From Aquimarina sp. BL5 (GTDB lineage: Bacteria; Bacteroidota; Bacteroidia; Flavobacteriales; Flavobacteriaceae): a stretch of DNA of 64,000 nt. The DNA is taken from contig NZ_CP031963.1 in the NCBI RefSeq assembly GCF_003443675.1, forward strand, positions 5,430,501 through 5,494,500, given 5' to 3'. Each line of letters starts with the position of its first letter. Position 1 is the first letter of the stretch. Below are positions 25,622-36,998 of the stretch, in pieces. The notes under the pieces are model-generated. The model had not been told where the DNA came from. It did no database searches and saw only the letters and a program-made list of their open reading frames with translations. Position numbers and translations under genes: made by a program.

Positions 25622-27928
25622 ATGAATCAGGATTATATTAAACCAGATAACTGGTCTATAATTGAAGAAGGATTTGATGTAGAAAGAGTTAAGTCCTCAG
25701 AAAGTCTTTTTAGTATAGGTAACGGTGCAATGGGGCAGCGTGCAAATTTTGAAGAGACATATACAGGCCCTACTTTTCAGGGAAGTTATATTGCAGGAGT
25801 ATATTATCCTGATAAAACCAGAGTAGGTTGGTGGAAAAATGGATATCCAGAGTATTTCGCCAAAGTATTGAATGCTCCGAATTGGATTGGAATCAATGTA
25901 GAGGTTAATGGAGAGAAATTAAACTTGCATAAATGTAAAACAGTATCGAGTTTCCGCAGAGAACTTAATATGAAAGAAGGTTGGTATCAGCGTTCTTTTA
26001 ATGCGATTTTGCAAAATAACATCGAGGTAGCTGTTAAATCAACAAGGTTTTTAAGTTTAGATTTAGATGAAGTTGGTGCTATTAAATATGAAGTAACTCC
26101 AGTGAATAAAGATGCCGTAGTTCAATTTACGCCATATTTAGATTCTGGAATTACGAATGAAGACACCAATTGGGATGATAAATTCTGGGATACTTACGAA
26201 GTATCTCATAAAGGTAATTCGGCATACATATCTTCTAAAACCATGAAGACAGAGTTTCATGTATGTACAGGAATGCTGAATCAATTATATCTTGATGAAA
26301 AATTACAAGATGTCTATCCAACTGTGGAAACGAACAAAACCTATGCAGGTCTTGCTTACAAAGTAGAAGTTGCAAAAGGTAAAACTGCTGCAATTCATAA
26401 ATTTGGTGGATACACCGTTTCACTAAACCATAAACAAGAGGATATTGCATCTGCTAACGCAGCCGTATTAAAGCAAGCATCCGAATCAGGTTTTGATGCA
26501 TTATTGGATCTTCAAAAGAAAGCTTGGTCTAAGATCTGGGAAATGGCAGATATAGCCATTGATGGAGACGTAAAGGCGCAACAAGGTATTCGTTTTAATA
26601 TTTTTCAATTAAATCAAACCTATTTAGGTAAAGATGCCAGATTAAATATTGGCCCAAAAGGATTTACGGGTGAGAAATATGGAGGAAGCACTTATTGGGA
26701 TACCGAAGCATATTGTATTCCTTTTTATATGGCTACCAAAAATCAAAATGTAGCGAGAAATTTATTGCAGTATCGTTATAACCACTTAGAGAAAGCAATA
26801 GAAAATGCTGAAAAACTAGGATTTACCAATGGAGCAGCATTGTACCCTATGGTAACTATGAATGGAGAGGAGTGTCATAACGAATGGGAGATTACCTTCG
26901 AAGAAATTCACCGAAATGGTGCGATGACATTTGCCATTTATAATTATCTGCGTTATACTGGTGATTATAGCTATATTCCAGAAATGGGATTAGAAGTGAT
27001 GATTGCTATTGCTCGTTTTTGGCATCAAAGAGCAACATTTTCTACAGACAAAGAAAAGTACGTTATTCTAGGCGTTACTGGACCTAATGAATATGAAAAC
27101 AATATTAACAATAACTGGTATACTAACTATTTAGCAAAATGGTGTATCGATTATTGTGTTGAAAATATTGAAAAAGTTAAGTCAGAGTATAAAACTGATT
27201 ATGATAGAATCATAGAAAAGACGAAACTGGATCAAAAAGAAATTAATACAATGCTAGAGGTAGCAGAAAAGATGTATTTTCCTTACTCAGAAAAACACCA
27301 GGTATATCTTCAGCAAGATGGTTTCTTAGACAAAGAACTAATTAAAGTAGATAAACTGGACGAATCTCAACGTCCGATTAATCAAAAATGGAGCTGGGAT
27401 AGAATCCTAAGATCTCCTTATATTAAACAGGCAGATACCTTACAAGGTTTCTATATGTTCGAAGATCAATTCACTAGAGAGGAATTAGAACGACATTTTG
27501 ATTTTTATGAACCATTTACAGTTCATGAATCTTCTCTTTCTCCTTGTGTGCATAGTATCCAGGCGGCTACTTTGGACAGAATGGATCAGGCATATACTTT
27601 TTATCTAAGAACATCAAGATTGGATCTTGACGATTATAATAAAGAAGTAGAAGAAGGTCTTCATATTACTAGTATGGCCGGAACTTGGATGAGTATTGTA
27701 GAAGGTTTTGGAGGTTTGAGAGTTAAAAATAATGCATTATCGTTTACTCCTAAAATTCCTAAAGAATGGAAAGGATATACGTTTAATGTAAACTTCCGAA
27801 ATAATATACTAAAGGTGAATGTTTCTCAGGAAGGAACTACCTTTAATTTAGAAGGAGAGAACGAGTTATTGATATATGTAGATGGTAAAGAATTTACAAT
27901 CTCACCCAATAGCTTAATGACTGTTTAA
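25622..27928 (+). CDS. mapA: GH65 maltose phosphorylase
   Basis: 768 residues. An N-terminal beta-sandwich (about 1-260) is followed by an (alpha/alpha)6 barrel with GGSTYWDTEAYCIPFYM and the catalytic-acid segment MNGEECHNEWEITFEEIHRN. Phosphate-site residues lie near QADTLQGFYMF and SSLSPCVHSI, and a small C-terminal beta domain follows. It splits maltose with phosphate into glucose and beta-glucose 1-phosphate, which feeds the adjacent mutase. Trehalose- or kojibiose-specific relatives exist, but the Glu-containing segment and the amylase neighbours favour maltose. The cytoplasmic location is supported by the lack of a signal peptide. Confidence 0.92.
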   Translation: MNQDYIKPDNWSIIEEGFDVERVKSSESLFSIGNGAMGQRANFEETYTGPTFQGSYIAGVYYPDKTRVGWWKNGYPEYFAKVLNAPNWIGINVEVNGEKLNLHKCKTVSSFRRELNMKEGWYQRSFNAILQNNIEVAVKSTRFLSLDLDEVGAIKYEVTPVNKDAVVQFTPYLDSGITNEDTNWDDKFWDTYEVSHKGNSAYISSKTMKTEFHVCTGMLNQLYLDEKLQDVYPTVETNKTYAGLAYKVEVAKGKTAAIHKFGGYTVSLNHKQEDIASANAAVLKQASESGFDALLDLQKKAWSKIWEMADIAIDGDVKAQQGIRFNIFQLNQTYLGKDARLNIGPKGFTGEKYGGSTYWDTEAYCIPFYMATKNQNVARNLLQYRYNHLEKAIENAEKLGFTNGAALYPMVTMNGEECHNEWEITFEEIHRNGAMTFAIYNYLRYTGDYSYIPEMGLEVMIAIARFWHQRATFSTDKEKYVILGVTGPNEYENNINNNWYTNYLAKWCIDYCVENIEKVKSEYKTDYDRIIEKTKLDQKEINTMLEVAEKMYFPYSEKHQVYLQQDGFLDKELIKVDKLDESQRPINQKWSWDRILRSPYIKQADTLQGFYMFEDQFTREELERHFDFYEPFTVHESSLSPCVHSIQAATLDRMDQAYTFYLRTSRLDLDDYNKEVEEGLHITSMAGTWMSIVEGFGGLRVKNNALSFTPKIPKEWKGYTFNVNFRNNILKVNVSQEGTTFNLEGENELLIYVDGKEFTISPNSLMTV

Positions 27929-27951
27929 TTCATTTTATAAATGGAATACTG

Positions 27952-27988
27952 AAACACCCCAAAAACTTCTGTTTTTGGGGTGTTTAAT
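27952..27988 (+). terminator. Strong hairpin between mapA and the next GH13 gene
   Basis: A perfect 15-bp stem (AAACACCCCAAAAAC / GTTTTTGGGGTGTTT) with a TTCT loop lies 23 bases after the mapA stop. Only TTT belongs to the U-tract, so read-through to the downstream amylases is expected. Confidence 0.7.
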
Positions 27989-28020
27989 TCAATATGATTA
28001 TACAAATCAAAATTAGATCT

Positions 28021-29883
28021 ATGAAGAGTATGTTTACAGTGCTTTTTGGGTTATTCGTTTCACTAACCTTTGGGCAGATAGATAAAATAGAACCTCCATT
28101 TTGGTGGAGTGGAATGCAATCTAATCAATTACAATTGATGTGTTATGGAAAGGAAATAGCCAAGTACGATATAGAAATAGATAGTATAGTAATTAATGAT
28201 ATTACCAAGACAGAGAATGCTAATTACGTTTTTGTAACCATTGATACTAAAGATGTTCAGCCAGGAAAGGTGGTCATTAACTTTAAAAAGAATGATAAAG
28301 TAGCCTTTTCGCAAGAATATGAGTTTAAAACCAGAACAGAAGGGGCTGCAGAAAGAAAAGGATTTGATAGTAGTGATGTTATGTACTTAATCATGCCAGA
28401 CCGTTTTGCTAATGGAGATACGACTAATGATTCTCATAAAGATACTGTAGAAAAAGCGGATCGATCTAATCCTGGAGGTCGTCACGGTGGAGACATTCAG
28501 GGTGTAATTGATCATTTGGATTATTTGAATGATTTAGGAGCTACTGCACTTTGGAGTACACCATTGTTAGAAGATAATGAACCAGTATATTCTTATCATA
28601 CGTATGCGCAAAGCGATCTTTATAAGATAGACCCTCGATATGGTACCAATGAGGATTATAAAAGATTAGCTTCAGAGATGCATAAATTAGATATGAAACT
28701 AATTATGGATTATGTAACTAATCATTGGGGTTCTAAGCATTGGATGATTAAAGACTTGCCAACAAAGGACTGGATACATCAGTGGGCAGAAGGATTCAGA
28801 AGAAGTAATTATCGTATGACAACACAATTCGATACAAATGCTTCAGCTGTGGATGCTAAAGGATGTATGAATGGATGGTTTGATACTACTATGCCTGATA
28901 TGAATCAAAGTAATCCTTTACTCCTTAATTATATTACACAGAATGCAATCTGGTGGATAGAATATGCAGATCTTGATGGTTTTAGAGTTGATACATACTC
29001 ATACAATGATAAAGAAGGAATTGCTAAATGGACAAAGGCGATTATGGATGAATATCCAAATTTTAATATTGTAGGAGAAGTATGGATGCATGACCAGGCA
29101 CAGATGGCATACTGGCAAAAAGACAGCAAAATTGGAGCTATTGATAACTATAATTCGAATTTACCTTCAGTAATGGATTTTACACTGCATGATGCAGTAA
29201 TGGTTATGTTTAATGAGGAAGGTAATTCTTGGGATAAAGGAATGATTAGAGCTTATGAGAATTTTACAAATGATTTCTTGTATCCGGATATCGATAATAT
29301 ATTATTGTTTGCAGGTAATCACGATACAAATAGGATTAATGAGATTTACCAAAGCGATATCAATAAATATAAAATGGCAATGACTTTGATATTTACCACG
29401 AGAGGAATTCCACAAATCTATTATGGAGACGAAATAGGAATGCTGGGGAATCGTGATAAAAAAGGGGATGGAGATATTCGTAGAGATTTTCCCGGAGGAT
29501 GGTCTGATGACAAAAGAAGTGCTTTTATTGCCGAAGGAGCTTCAGATAAAGTTAGTGGAAGAACCAAAGATGAAGAAGCATTTCATGGATTTACTAAAAA
29601 AGTACTGAACTGGAGGAAGAATAGTGATGCTATCCATAACGGAAAATTATTGCAATATATACCTCTTAATAATGTATACGTATATTTTAGATATACAGAA
29701 AAAGAACAGGTAATGGTTGTTATTAATAATAACTCAGAAGATCAGGATCTTGATATTAATCGTTTTAAAGAAGGACTAAGAGATTCTAAAGTAGGAAAAG
29801 ATATCATTACGGATAATACAATTGATGTTACGGAAAATATTACAATTCCTGCCAGAACATCAATGATCATATCATTACAATAA
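28021..29883 (+). CDS. GH13 neopullulanase/cyclomaltodextrinase-like enzyme (SusA-like)
   Basis: 620 residues from the ATG at 28021. An upstream in-frame ATG at 27994 would put nine residues before the signal peptide MKSMFTVLFGLFVSLTFGQ, so the later start is preferred. An N-terminal beta-sandwich (about 25-110) precedes the GH13 barrel. Conserved regions are MDYVTNHWG, DGFRVDTYSY (nucleophile Asp), VGEVWM (Glu) and AGNHDTNRI (Asp). The signal peptide without a lipobox points to the periplasm, where it would cut oligosaccharides imported by SusCD. SusA-type specificity (maltodextrin, pullulan) is inferred. Confidence 0.92.
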   Translation: MKSMFTVLFGLFVSLTFGQIDKIEPPFWWSGMQSNQLQLMCYGKEIAKYDIEIDSIVINDITKTENANYVFVTIDTKDVQPGKVVINFKKNDKVAFSQEYEFKTRTEGAAERKGFDSSDVMYLIMPDRFANGDTTNDSHKDTVEKADRSNPGGRHGGDIQGVIDHLDYLNDLGATALWSTPLLEDNEPVYSYHTYAQSDLYKIDPRYGTNEDYKRLASEMHKLDMKLIMDYVTNHWGSKHWMIKDLPTKDWIHQWAEGFRRSNYRMTTQFDTNASAVDAKGCMNGWFDTTMPDMNQSNPLLLNYITQNAIWWIEYADLDGFRVDTYSYNDKEGIAKWTKAIMDEYPNFNIVGEVWMHDQAQMAYWQKDSKIGAIDNYNSNLPSVMDFTLHDAVMVMFNEEGNSWDKGMIRAYENFTNDFLYPDIDNILLFAGNHDTNRINEIYQSDINKYKMAMTLIFTTRGIPQIYYGDEIGMLGNRDKKGDGDIRRDFPGGWSDDKRSAFIAEGASDKVSGRTKDEEAFHGFTKKVLNWRKNSDAIHNGKLLQYIPLNNVYVYFRYTEKEQVMVVINNNSEDQDLDINRFKEGLRDSKVGKDIITDNTIDVTENITIPARTSMIISLQ

Positions 29884-29906
29884 ACCAAAAACTAAATTAT
29901 AAAATA

Positions 29907-31292
29907 ATGAAAAAAATAATTTTCTGTCTTGCTTTAGCAGGTGTTGTATTTTCCTGCGGAAAGACAAAAAAAGAAGAAACAGTTGCAAAAGTAGAAACTG
30001 TTACCGAAGAAGTAAGTAATGAATTAGCTCCGGTAAGTGAGGCTATGATGGAAAATGCTGTGATTTACGAAGCAAATATTCGTCAGTATTCTGAAGAAGG
30101 ATCTTTTAAAGCGTTTACCAAAGATATTCCTGTTTTGAAAAGCCTTGGAGTAAAAGTGCTTTGGGTGATGCCTATATATCCAATATCTACTACCAAAAGT
30201 AAAGGGTCGTTAGGTAGTTATTATGCAATTTCTGATTATACTAAAGTAAATCCAGAATTCGGAACCATAGAGGATTTCAGAGAATTAGTAAAAACGGCTC
30301 ATGATAATGGAATTTATGTAGTATTAGATTGGGTGGCTAATCATACAGGATGGGATCACGTTTGGTTAAAAGAACATCCAGAATTCTACACCAAAAATGA
30401 TAAAGGAGAAATTACGCATACCGTAGGAACTGATTGGACAGATGTAGCGGATCTTAATTATGATAATAAAGAAATGAGAGCCGAAATGCTTAAAGCAATG
30501 AAGTACTGGGTGCAAGAAGAAGGGGTGGATGGATTCCGATGTGACGTAGCAGGAATGGTGCCAGTTGATTTTTGGGATACTACTGTATCTGAACTTAAGA
30601 AAATAAAGCCTGTTTTTATGTTGGCCGAAGGTTGGGAACCGGAATTAATGGAAAATGCTTTTGATATGGGATATGGATGGGATACACATCACGTAATGAA
30701 TCATATTGCAAAAGGGGAAAATACTGTAGCTGCTTGGGATAAAAGAATGGTTCAGGTAGATTCAATGTATGCAGCTGATGATATTTTAATGAACTTTACT
30801 TCTAATCACGATGAAAATTCCTGGAACGGAACGGTACAAGAAAGAATGGGAGATTCTAAAGAACTATTCGCAGCGTTATCTTATATGGTACCTGGAATGC
30901 CATTGATTTATTCTGGACAAGAATATGATATGGATAAGCGTTTACTTTTCTTCGAAAAAGATACTATTATTAAGAATAAAGGAATATTCTTTCCCTTGTA
31001 TGAGAAACTAGGAAAGCTTAAAAATGAGAATGCTGCTTTACATGGCGGTAAGAATGCTGCTTCCTATAGTCGTATTAAAACTTCGATAGATGATAAAGTT
31101 TTGGTATTCAAAAGAGAAAAAGAAGATAATAAGGTTGTTTTCGTTGCGAATATGACAAAAGAACCTGTGAAGTTTACAGCAGATTATGAAGGGAAATTTA
31201 AAGATTATCTTTCAGGTGAGTATATTGATGGTGCTAAAGGGCAGGAATATGAGCTAAATCCTTGGCAGTATTTTATTTTGATTCAGCAATAA
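29907..31292 (+). CDS. GH13 alpha-amylase family lipoprotein
   Basis: 461 residues. A lipoprotein signal ends at VVFSC (Cys17), and a Lys/Glu-rich linker follows to about residue 45. A compact GH13 barrel follows with VLDWVANHTGWD, DGFRCDVAGMVP (nucleophile Asp), MLAEGWEP (acid/base Glu) and TSNHDENSW (Asp). A short C-terminal beta domain completes it. It sits in the outer or inner membrane facing the periplasm or surface. It starts 23 bases after the preceding GH13 gene and is closed by a terminator. Exact specificity among amylase and maltogenic activities is not readable. Confidence 0.9.
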   Translation: MKKIIFCLALAGVVFSCGKTKKEETVAKVETVTEEVSNELAPVSEAMMENAVIYEANIRQYSEEGSFKAFTKDIPVLKSLGVKVLWVMPIYPISTTKSKGSLGSYYAISDYTKVNPEFGTIEDFRELVKTAHDNGIYVVLDWVANHTGWDHVWLKEHPEFYTKNDKGEITHTVGTDWTDVADLNYDNKEMRAEMLKAMKYWVQEEGVDGFRCDVAGMVPVDFWDTTVSELKKIKPVFMLAEGWEPELMENAFDMGYGWDTHHVMNHIAKGENTVAAWDKRMVQVDSMYAADDILMNFTSNHDENSWNGTVQERMGDSKELFAALSYMVPGMPLIYSGQEYDMDKRLLFFEKDTIIKNKGIFFPLYEKLGKLKNENAALHGGKNAASYSRIKTSIDDKVLVFKREKEDNKVVFVANMTKEPVKFTADYEGKFKDYLSGEYIDGAKGQEYELNPWQYFILIQQ

Positions 31293-31321
31293 TAATATAT
31301 CATAATAAATGATCTATTTTA

Positions 31322-31355
31322 AAGAGGCCACTTATAAAGTGGCCTCTTAATTTTT
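31322..31355 (+). terminator. Terminator closing the maltodextrin operon
   Basis: A perfect 12-bp stem (AAGAGGCCACTT / AAGTGGCCTCTT) with a 3-base loop is followed by AATTTTT. The convergent surface-protein gene ends at 31380, and the element could also serve that strand. Confidence 0.85.
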
Positions 31356-31379
31356 AAATTTCATTACAAACGATTACTA

Positions 31380-34300
31380 TTAAAATTTGATAACTCGCTT
31401 TGTAATTTGTTTTTCTTTGGTTTGTATATTAATTATATAAATACCCGATTCTAATCCTGATAAGTTAAAAGTGTTTTTGGTTGTTTCAAGTACTTTTTTG
31501 CCACTATAATCAAAAACTGTCACTTTATCTATTGGAACGCTTATATATACATTGCCCTTTGTAGGATTTGGATATATAGTAAATGTATCATTATCAAATT
31601 CATCTGTGCTAAGTAATTCGTCATAAATAATATTGAACTCTAAAGCAGATAGATTCCCATCTCCAGATGCACTAGTAGCGACGTTTGCATCAATGTTTAG
31701 CGTGATTACTCCTGTTGTAGTAGGAATAACTTCAACAGTATACATAGCATCTGAACCAGAAAAATTAGTAAGTGATCCATTTGTAATTAAGATATCATTT
31801 ATATCAAAATTTAGAACACTTTCGGAAAATGTTATGGTTACAGGAATAGGATTAGCATCTGTTGGAGAACCTTCTGTAGAAGTAATGACTACAGTTGGTT
31901 CATCATTAGCGCTAGTAATTGTTATAGTAAATGTTTGATCTGCAGAAGTGTCAATTCCTCCATTGGCAGTTCCTCCATCATCAGAAAGGTTTATAGTAAC
32001 GATTGTGCTTCCAGAAACGTTTGCGGCAGAAGTATATGTGAGGTTTCCAGTAACTTCATTAATAGCAGGTTGACTACTGAATAGTGCATTATTATCATTT
32101 GTAACATTAAAAGTAAGGTTTTGCGTATTTCCATCACCATCATCAATGTTAGATGCAAATCCATTTACCGTCTGCGCTCCTGAATCTTCTAAGGTCGTTT
32201 GATCCGGACTGACAAGTATAGAAAAGCTGGGAGCATCATTGACTTCATTAATAGTAATCATAAATGTTTGATCTGCAGAAGTATCAATTCCTCCATTGGA
32301 AGTCCCTCCATCATCAGAAAGGTTTATAGTAACGATTGTACTTCCAGAAACGTTTGCGGCAGAAGTATATGTGAGGTTTCCAGTAACTTCATTAATAGCA
32401 GGTTGACTACTGAATAGTGCATTATTATCATTTGTAACATTAAAAGTAAGGTTTTGCGTATTTCCATCACCATCATCAATGCTAGATGCAAATCCATTTA
32501 CCGTCTGCGCTCCTGAATCTTCTAAGATGGTTTGATCAGGACTGGCAGGTATAGAAAAACTTGGAGCATCATTGACTTCATTGATAGTAATCATAAATGT
32601 TTGATCTGCAGAAGTATCAATTCCTCCATTGGCAGTTCCTCCATCATCAGAAAGGTTTATAGTAACGATTGTACTTCCAGAAACGTTTGCGGCAGAAGTA
32701 TATGTGAGGTTTCCAGTAACTTCATTAATAGCAGGTTGACTACTGAATAGTGCATTATTATCATTTGTAACATTAAAAGTAAGGTTTTGCGTATTTCCAT
32801 CACCATCATCAATGTTAGATGCAAATCCATTTACCGTCTGCGCTCCTGAATCTTCTAAGGTCGTTTGATCCGGACTGACAAGTATAGAAAAGCTGGGAGC
32901 ATCATTGACTTCATTAATAGTAATCATAAATGTTTGATCTGCAGAAGTATCAATTCCTCCATTGGAAGTCCCTCCATCATCAGAAAGGTTTATAGTAACG
33001 ATTGTACTTCCAGAAACGTTTGCGGCAGAAGTATATGTGAGGTTTCCAGTAACTTCATTAATAGCAGGTTGACTACTGAATAGTGCATTATTATCATTTG
33101 TAACATTAAAAGTAAGGTTTTGCGTATTTCCATCACCATCAACAATGTTAGATGCAAATCCATTTACCGTCTGCGCTCCTGAATCTTCTAAGGTCGTTTG
33201 ATCCGGACTGACAAGTATAGAAAAGCTGGGAGCATCATTAACTTCATTGATAGTAATCATAAATGTTTGATCTGCAGAAGTATCAATTCCTCCATTGGCA
33301 GTTCCTCCATCATCAGAAAGGTTTATAGTAACGATTGTACTTCCAGAAACGTTTGAAATAGGAGTGTAGGTTAGATTTCCAGTAACTTCATCAATAGCAG
33401 GTTGACTACTGAATAGTGCATTATTATCATTTGTTACATTAAAAGTAAGGTTTTGCGTATTTCCATCACCATCATCAATGTTAGATGCAAATCCATTTAC
33501 CGTCTGCGCTCCTGAATCTTCTAAGGTCGTTTGATTCGGACTGGCAGGTATAGAAAAGCTTGGAGCAGAATTAGAGGGAAAAGTATTTATAGTGTAATTG
33601 TCGGAATTTGCTGCAATTCCAATATTTCCAGCTGCATCAGTATACCCAGTTCCTACGCTAATAATGTTTGTAGCATCCTGTATATTTGGAGTAGGGGTAA
33701 ATACTGCGGTATATATAGTTGAATCGGCTGTGATTGTAAACCCGGTTAGAGTTCCATTCTGCACGGTTACATCAGTCTCAGTAAATCCTACAGGCACTTC
33801 GCTAAATGTAAACGTTATAGTCGAAGTTTCTCCTGCTGTAAGGGTAGCGTCAGAAAGAGAAATACTTACTGTTGGGGATATCATATCTCCTAAAAATGCA
33901 TTTCCTGTAAAATTGCCAACTACATCATCTGGATGTGTGTAGTTTCCAAAATTCCAATTGTTTGTGGAGTCATATATTTGGATTAAGCAATCACCTATTG
34001 TACTATTGCAAGTAGTAGGTCCAGTATAAAGACCTTGGTCGGTGATTAGTAAGATCTGAGCACTTGATAACCCTGTATTAGTGCTATTAAATGGAAAACC
34101 ATTATCTCCATCAATTGCTGTAAGAAAAATACCAGGATTAGCTCTTGTTCCTGTTACTGCTACAATATCCTCGGGAGCTGCTAAATTAAATCCCGCATTG
34201 ATTTCGTCAACAGTGCCTATCGAGGCCATTTCCATATCTCCATCCGCATCAGTAATATTGATTACTGTTCCTGCATCAATCATGTTACCAGTGTTATTGG

Positions 34301-34571
34301 TCCATATTAAATCTCCTTCATTCGTTGCGGTTGAAAATTGGGTTCCATCCCATTCTTCATCTATGAAGGTGATAGTGGTTCCATCAATAGCATCATCTAA
34401 TAGGATAAAAGAAAATCCATCTTCTTGATCTGCGCCACCATTATCCGTATGAAAAGCTATAAAAGCAATATCACCTGGAGCGTCTATTAAGTTATTTTGA
34501 TTCTGAGAAAAAGCTTTGAATGAAATGAAAATTACCATTAACAAAGCAATGATTAGGGTGTTTTTTTTCAT
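31380..34571 (-). CDS. T9SS-exported surface protein with five cadherin-like repeats
   Basis: 1063 residues from the ATG at 34571. The frame extends to 34622, but the signal peptide MKKNTLIIALLMVIFISFKAFSQ begins here. The N-terminal ~200 residues form a domain of unknown role (LIDAPGDIAFIAFHTDNGG onward). A bacterial Ig-like module follows, then five near-identical 111-residue repeats, each with acidic DDGDGNTQNLTF and NLSDDGGT stretches suggesting calcium binding. A second Ig-like module comes next. The C-terminus is a type A T9SS sorting domain (YPNPTKGNVYI...GIYIINI). Likely an adhesin or surface-layer protein; no enzymatic domain is visible. Confidence 0.88.
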   Translation of the reverse strand: MKKNTLIIALLMVIFISFKAFSQNQNNLIDAPGDIAFIAFHTDNGGADQEDGFSFILLDDAIDGTTITFIDEEWDGTQFSTATNEGDLIWTNNTGNMIDAGTVINITDADGDMEMASIGTVDEINAGFNLAAPEDIVAVTGTRANPGIFLTAIDGDNGFPFNSTNTGLSSAQILLITDQGLYTGPTTCNSTIGDCLIQIYDSTNNWNFGNYTHPDDVVGNFTGNAFLGDMISPTVSISLSDATLTAGETSTITFTFSEVPVGFTETDVTVQNGTLTGFTITADSTIYTAVFTPTPNIQDATNIISVGTGYTDAAGNIGIAANSDNYTINTFPSNSAPSFSIPASPNQTTLEDSGAQTVNGFASNIDDGDGNTQNLTFNVTNDNNALFSSQPAIDEVTGNLTYTPISNVSGSTIVTINLSDDGGTANGGIDTSADQTFMITINEVNDAPSFSILVSPDQTTLEDSGAQTVNGFASNIVDGDGNTQNLTFNVTNDNNALFSSQPAINEVTGNLTYTSAANVSGSTIVTINLSDDGGTSNGGIDTSADQTFMITINEVNDAPSFSILVSPDQTTLEDSGAQTVNGFASNIDDGDGNTQNLTFNVTNDNNALFSSQPAINEVTGNLTYTSAANVSGSTIVTINLSDDGGTANGGIDTSADQTFMITINEVNDAPSFSIPASPDQTILEDSGAQTVNGFASSIDDGDGNTQNLTFNVTNDNNALFSSQPAINEVTGNLTYTSAANVSGSTIVTINLSDDGGTSNGGIDTSADQTFMITINEVNDAPSFSILVSPDQTTLEDSGAQTVNGFASNIDDGDGNTQNLTFNVTNDNNALFSSQPAINEVTGNLTYTSAANVSGSTIVTINLSDDGGTANGGIDTSADQTFTITITSANDEPTVVITSTEGSPTDANPIPVTITFSESVLNFDINDILITNGSLTNFSGSDAMYTVEVIPTTTGVITLNIDANVATSASGDGNLSALEFNIIYDELLSTDEFDNDTFTIYPNPTKGNVYISVPIDKVTVFDYSGKKVLETTKNTFNLSGLESGIYIINIQTKEKQITKRVIKF
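31906..33570 (-). repeat. Five tandem 333-bp coding repeats
   Basis: Period 333 bp (111 codons), five copies, inside the surface-protein gene. Copies two apart are more alike than neighbours: 72-codon antisense frames at 32199 and 32865, 666 bp apart, translate identically, while the one between them at 32532 differs. The outermost copy nearest 33570 has diverged at its core (ISNVSGST instead of AANVSGST). Confidence 0.9.
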
Positions 34572-34813
34572 GTCAGTAATGAAATTAATTTGGGTGAATT
34601 TATGACGATTTTGTACCTGCAAAGATACAAAATATGAATGAGGCTTGTGTTAATACTGAAGTATCTTGGTAATGTTAAGTAGTTAATCTAAGTTTTGAGA
34701 ATACCAAAATCAGGAATAAACTATTTTGTGATAATACTTTTTTCTTAACTTATTTTATGAAAATGTGTTAAAATCATATCTTTTTTGTCAGTAATTACTG
34801 AATTTATTAACCG

Positions 34814-34823
34814 AAAACGTTTT
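34814..34823. promoter_or_regulatory. LacI-type operator candidate upstream of pfkA
   Basis: AAAACGTTTT is a perfect palindrome 52 bases upstream of the pfkA ATG. It is followed at once by AGATTTTG, so TTTTAGATTTTG could include a -7 element. The core AAACGTTT is shared with the site between susC and the LacI regulator. Confidence 0.45.
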
Positions 34824-34875
34824 AGATTTTGGGTAAATTAGGTTATTGTGGTCAATAACAATAGATTTGACTTCA

Positions 34876-36908
<2,033 letters not shown>

Positions 36909-36930
36909 TAAGGAGTAATAAATTATATTG

Positions 36931-36961
36931 CCCCGGTTGGGATAAAAAACCGGGGTTTTTT
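36931..36961 (+). terminator. Terminator after gapA
   Basis: The stem CCCCGGTT / AACCGGGG with a 9-base loop is followed by six T. Confidence 0.92.
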
Positions 36962-36998
36962 CTTAGCAAACATACACACACAACAAATAAACTTTCAA

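Noticed and set aside
32199..33083. Three repeated ~72-codon antisense frames that look like a small gene family
   Set aside because: They are the reverse strand of the tandem 333-bp coding repeats of the surface protein; their similarity comes from that repeat.
31906..33570. CRISPR-like regular repetition
   Set aside because: The unit is 333 bp, has no short repeat/spacer structure, and is in frame within a gene with signal peptide and sorting domain.
34572..34622. 17-residue N-terminal extension of the surface protein
   Set aside because: The signal peptide starts at the ATG at 34571; the extension is charged and would block recognition.
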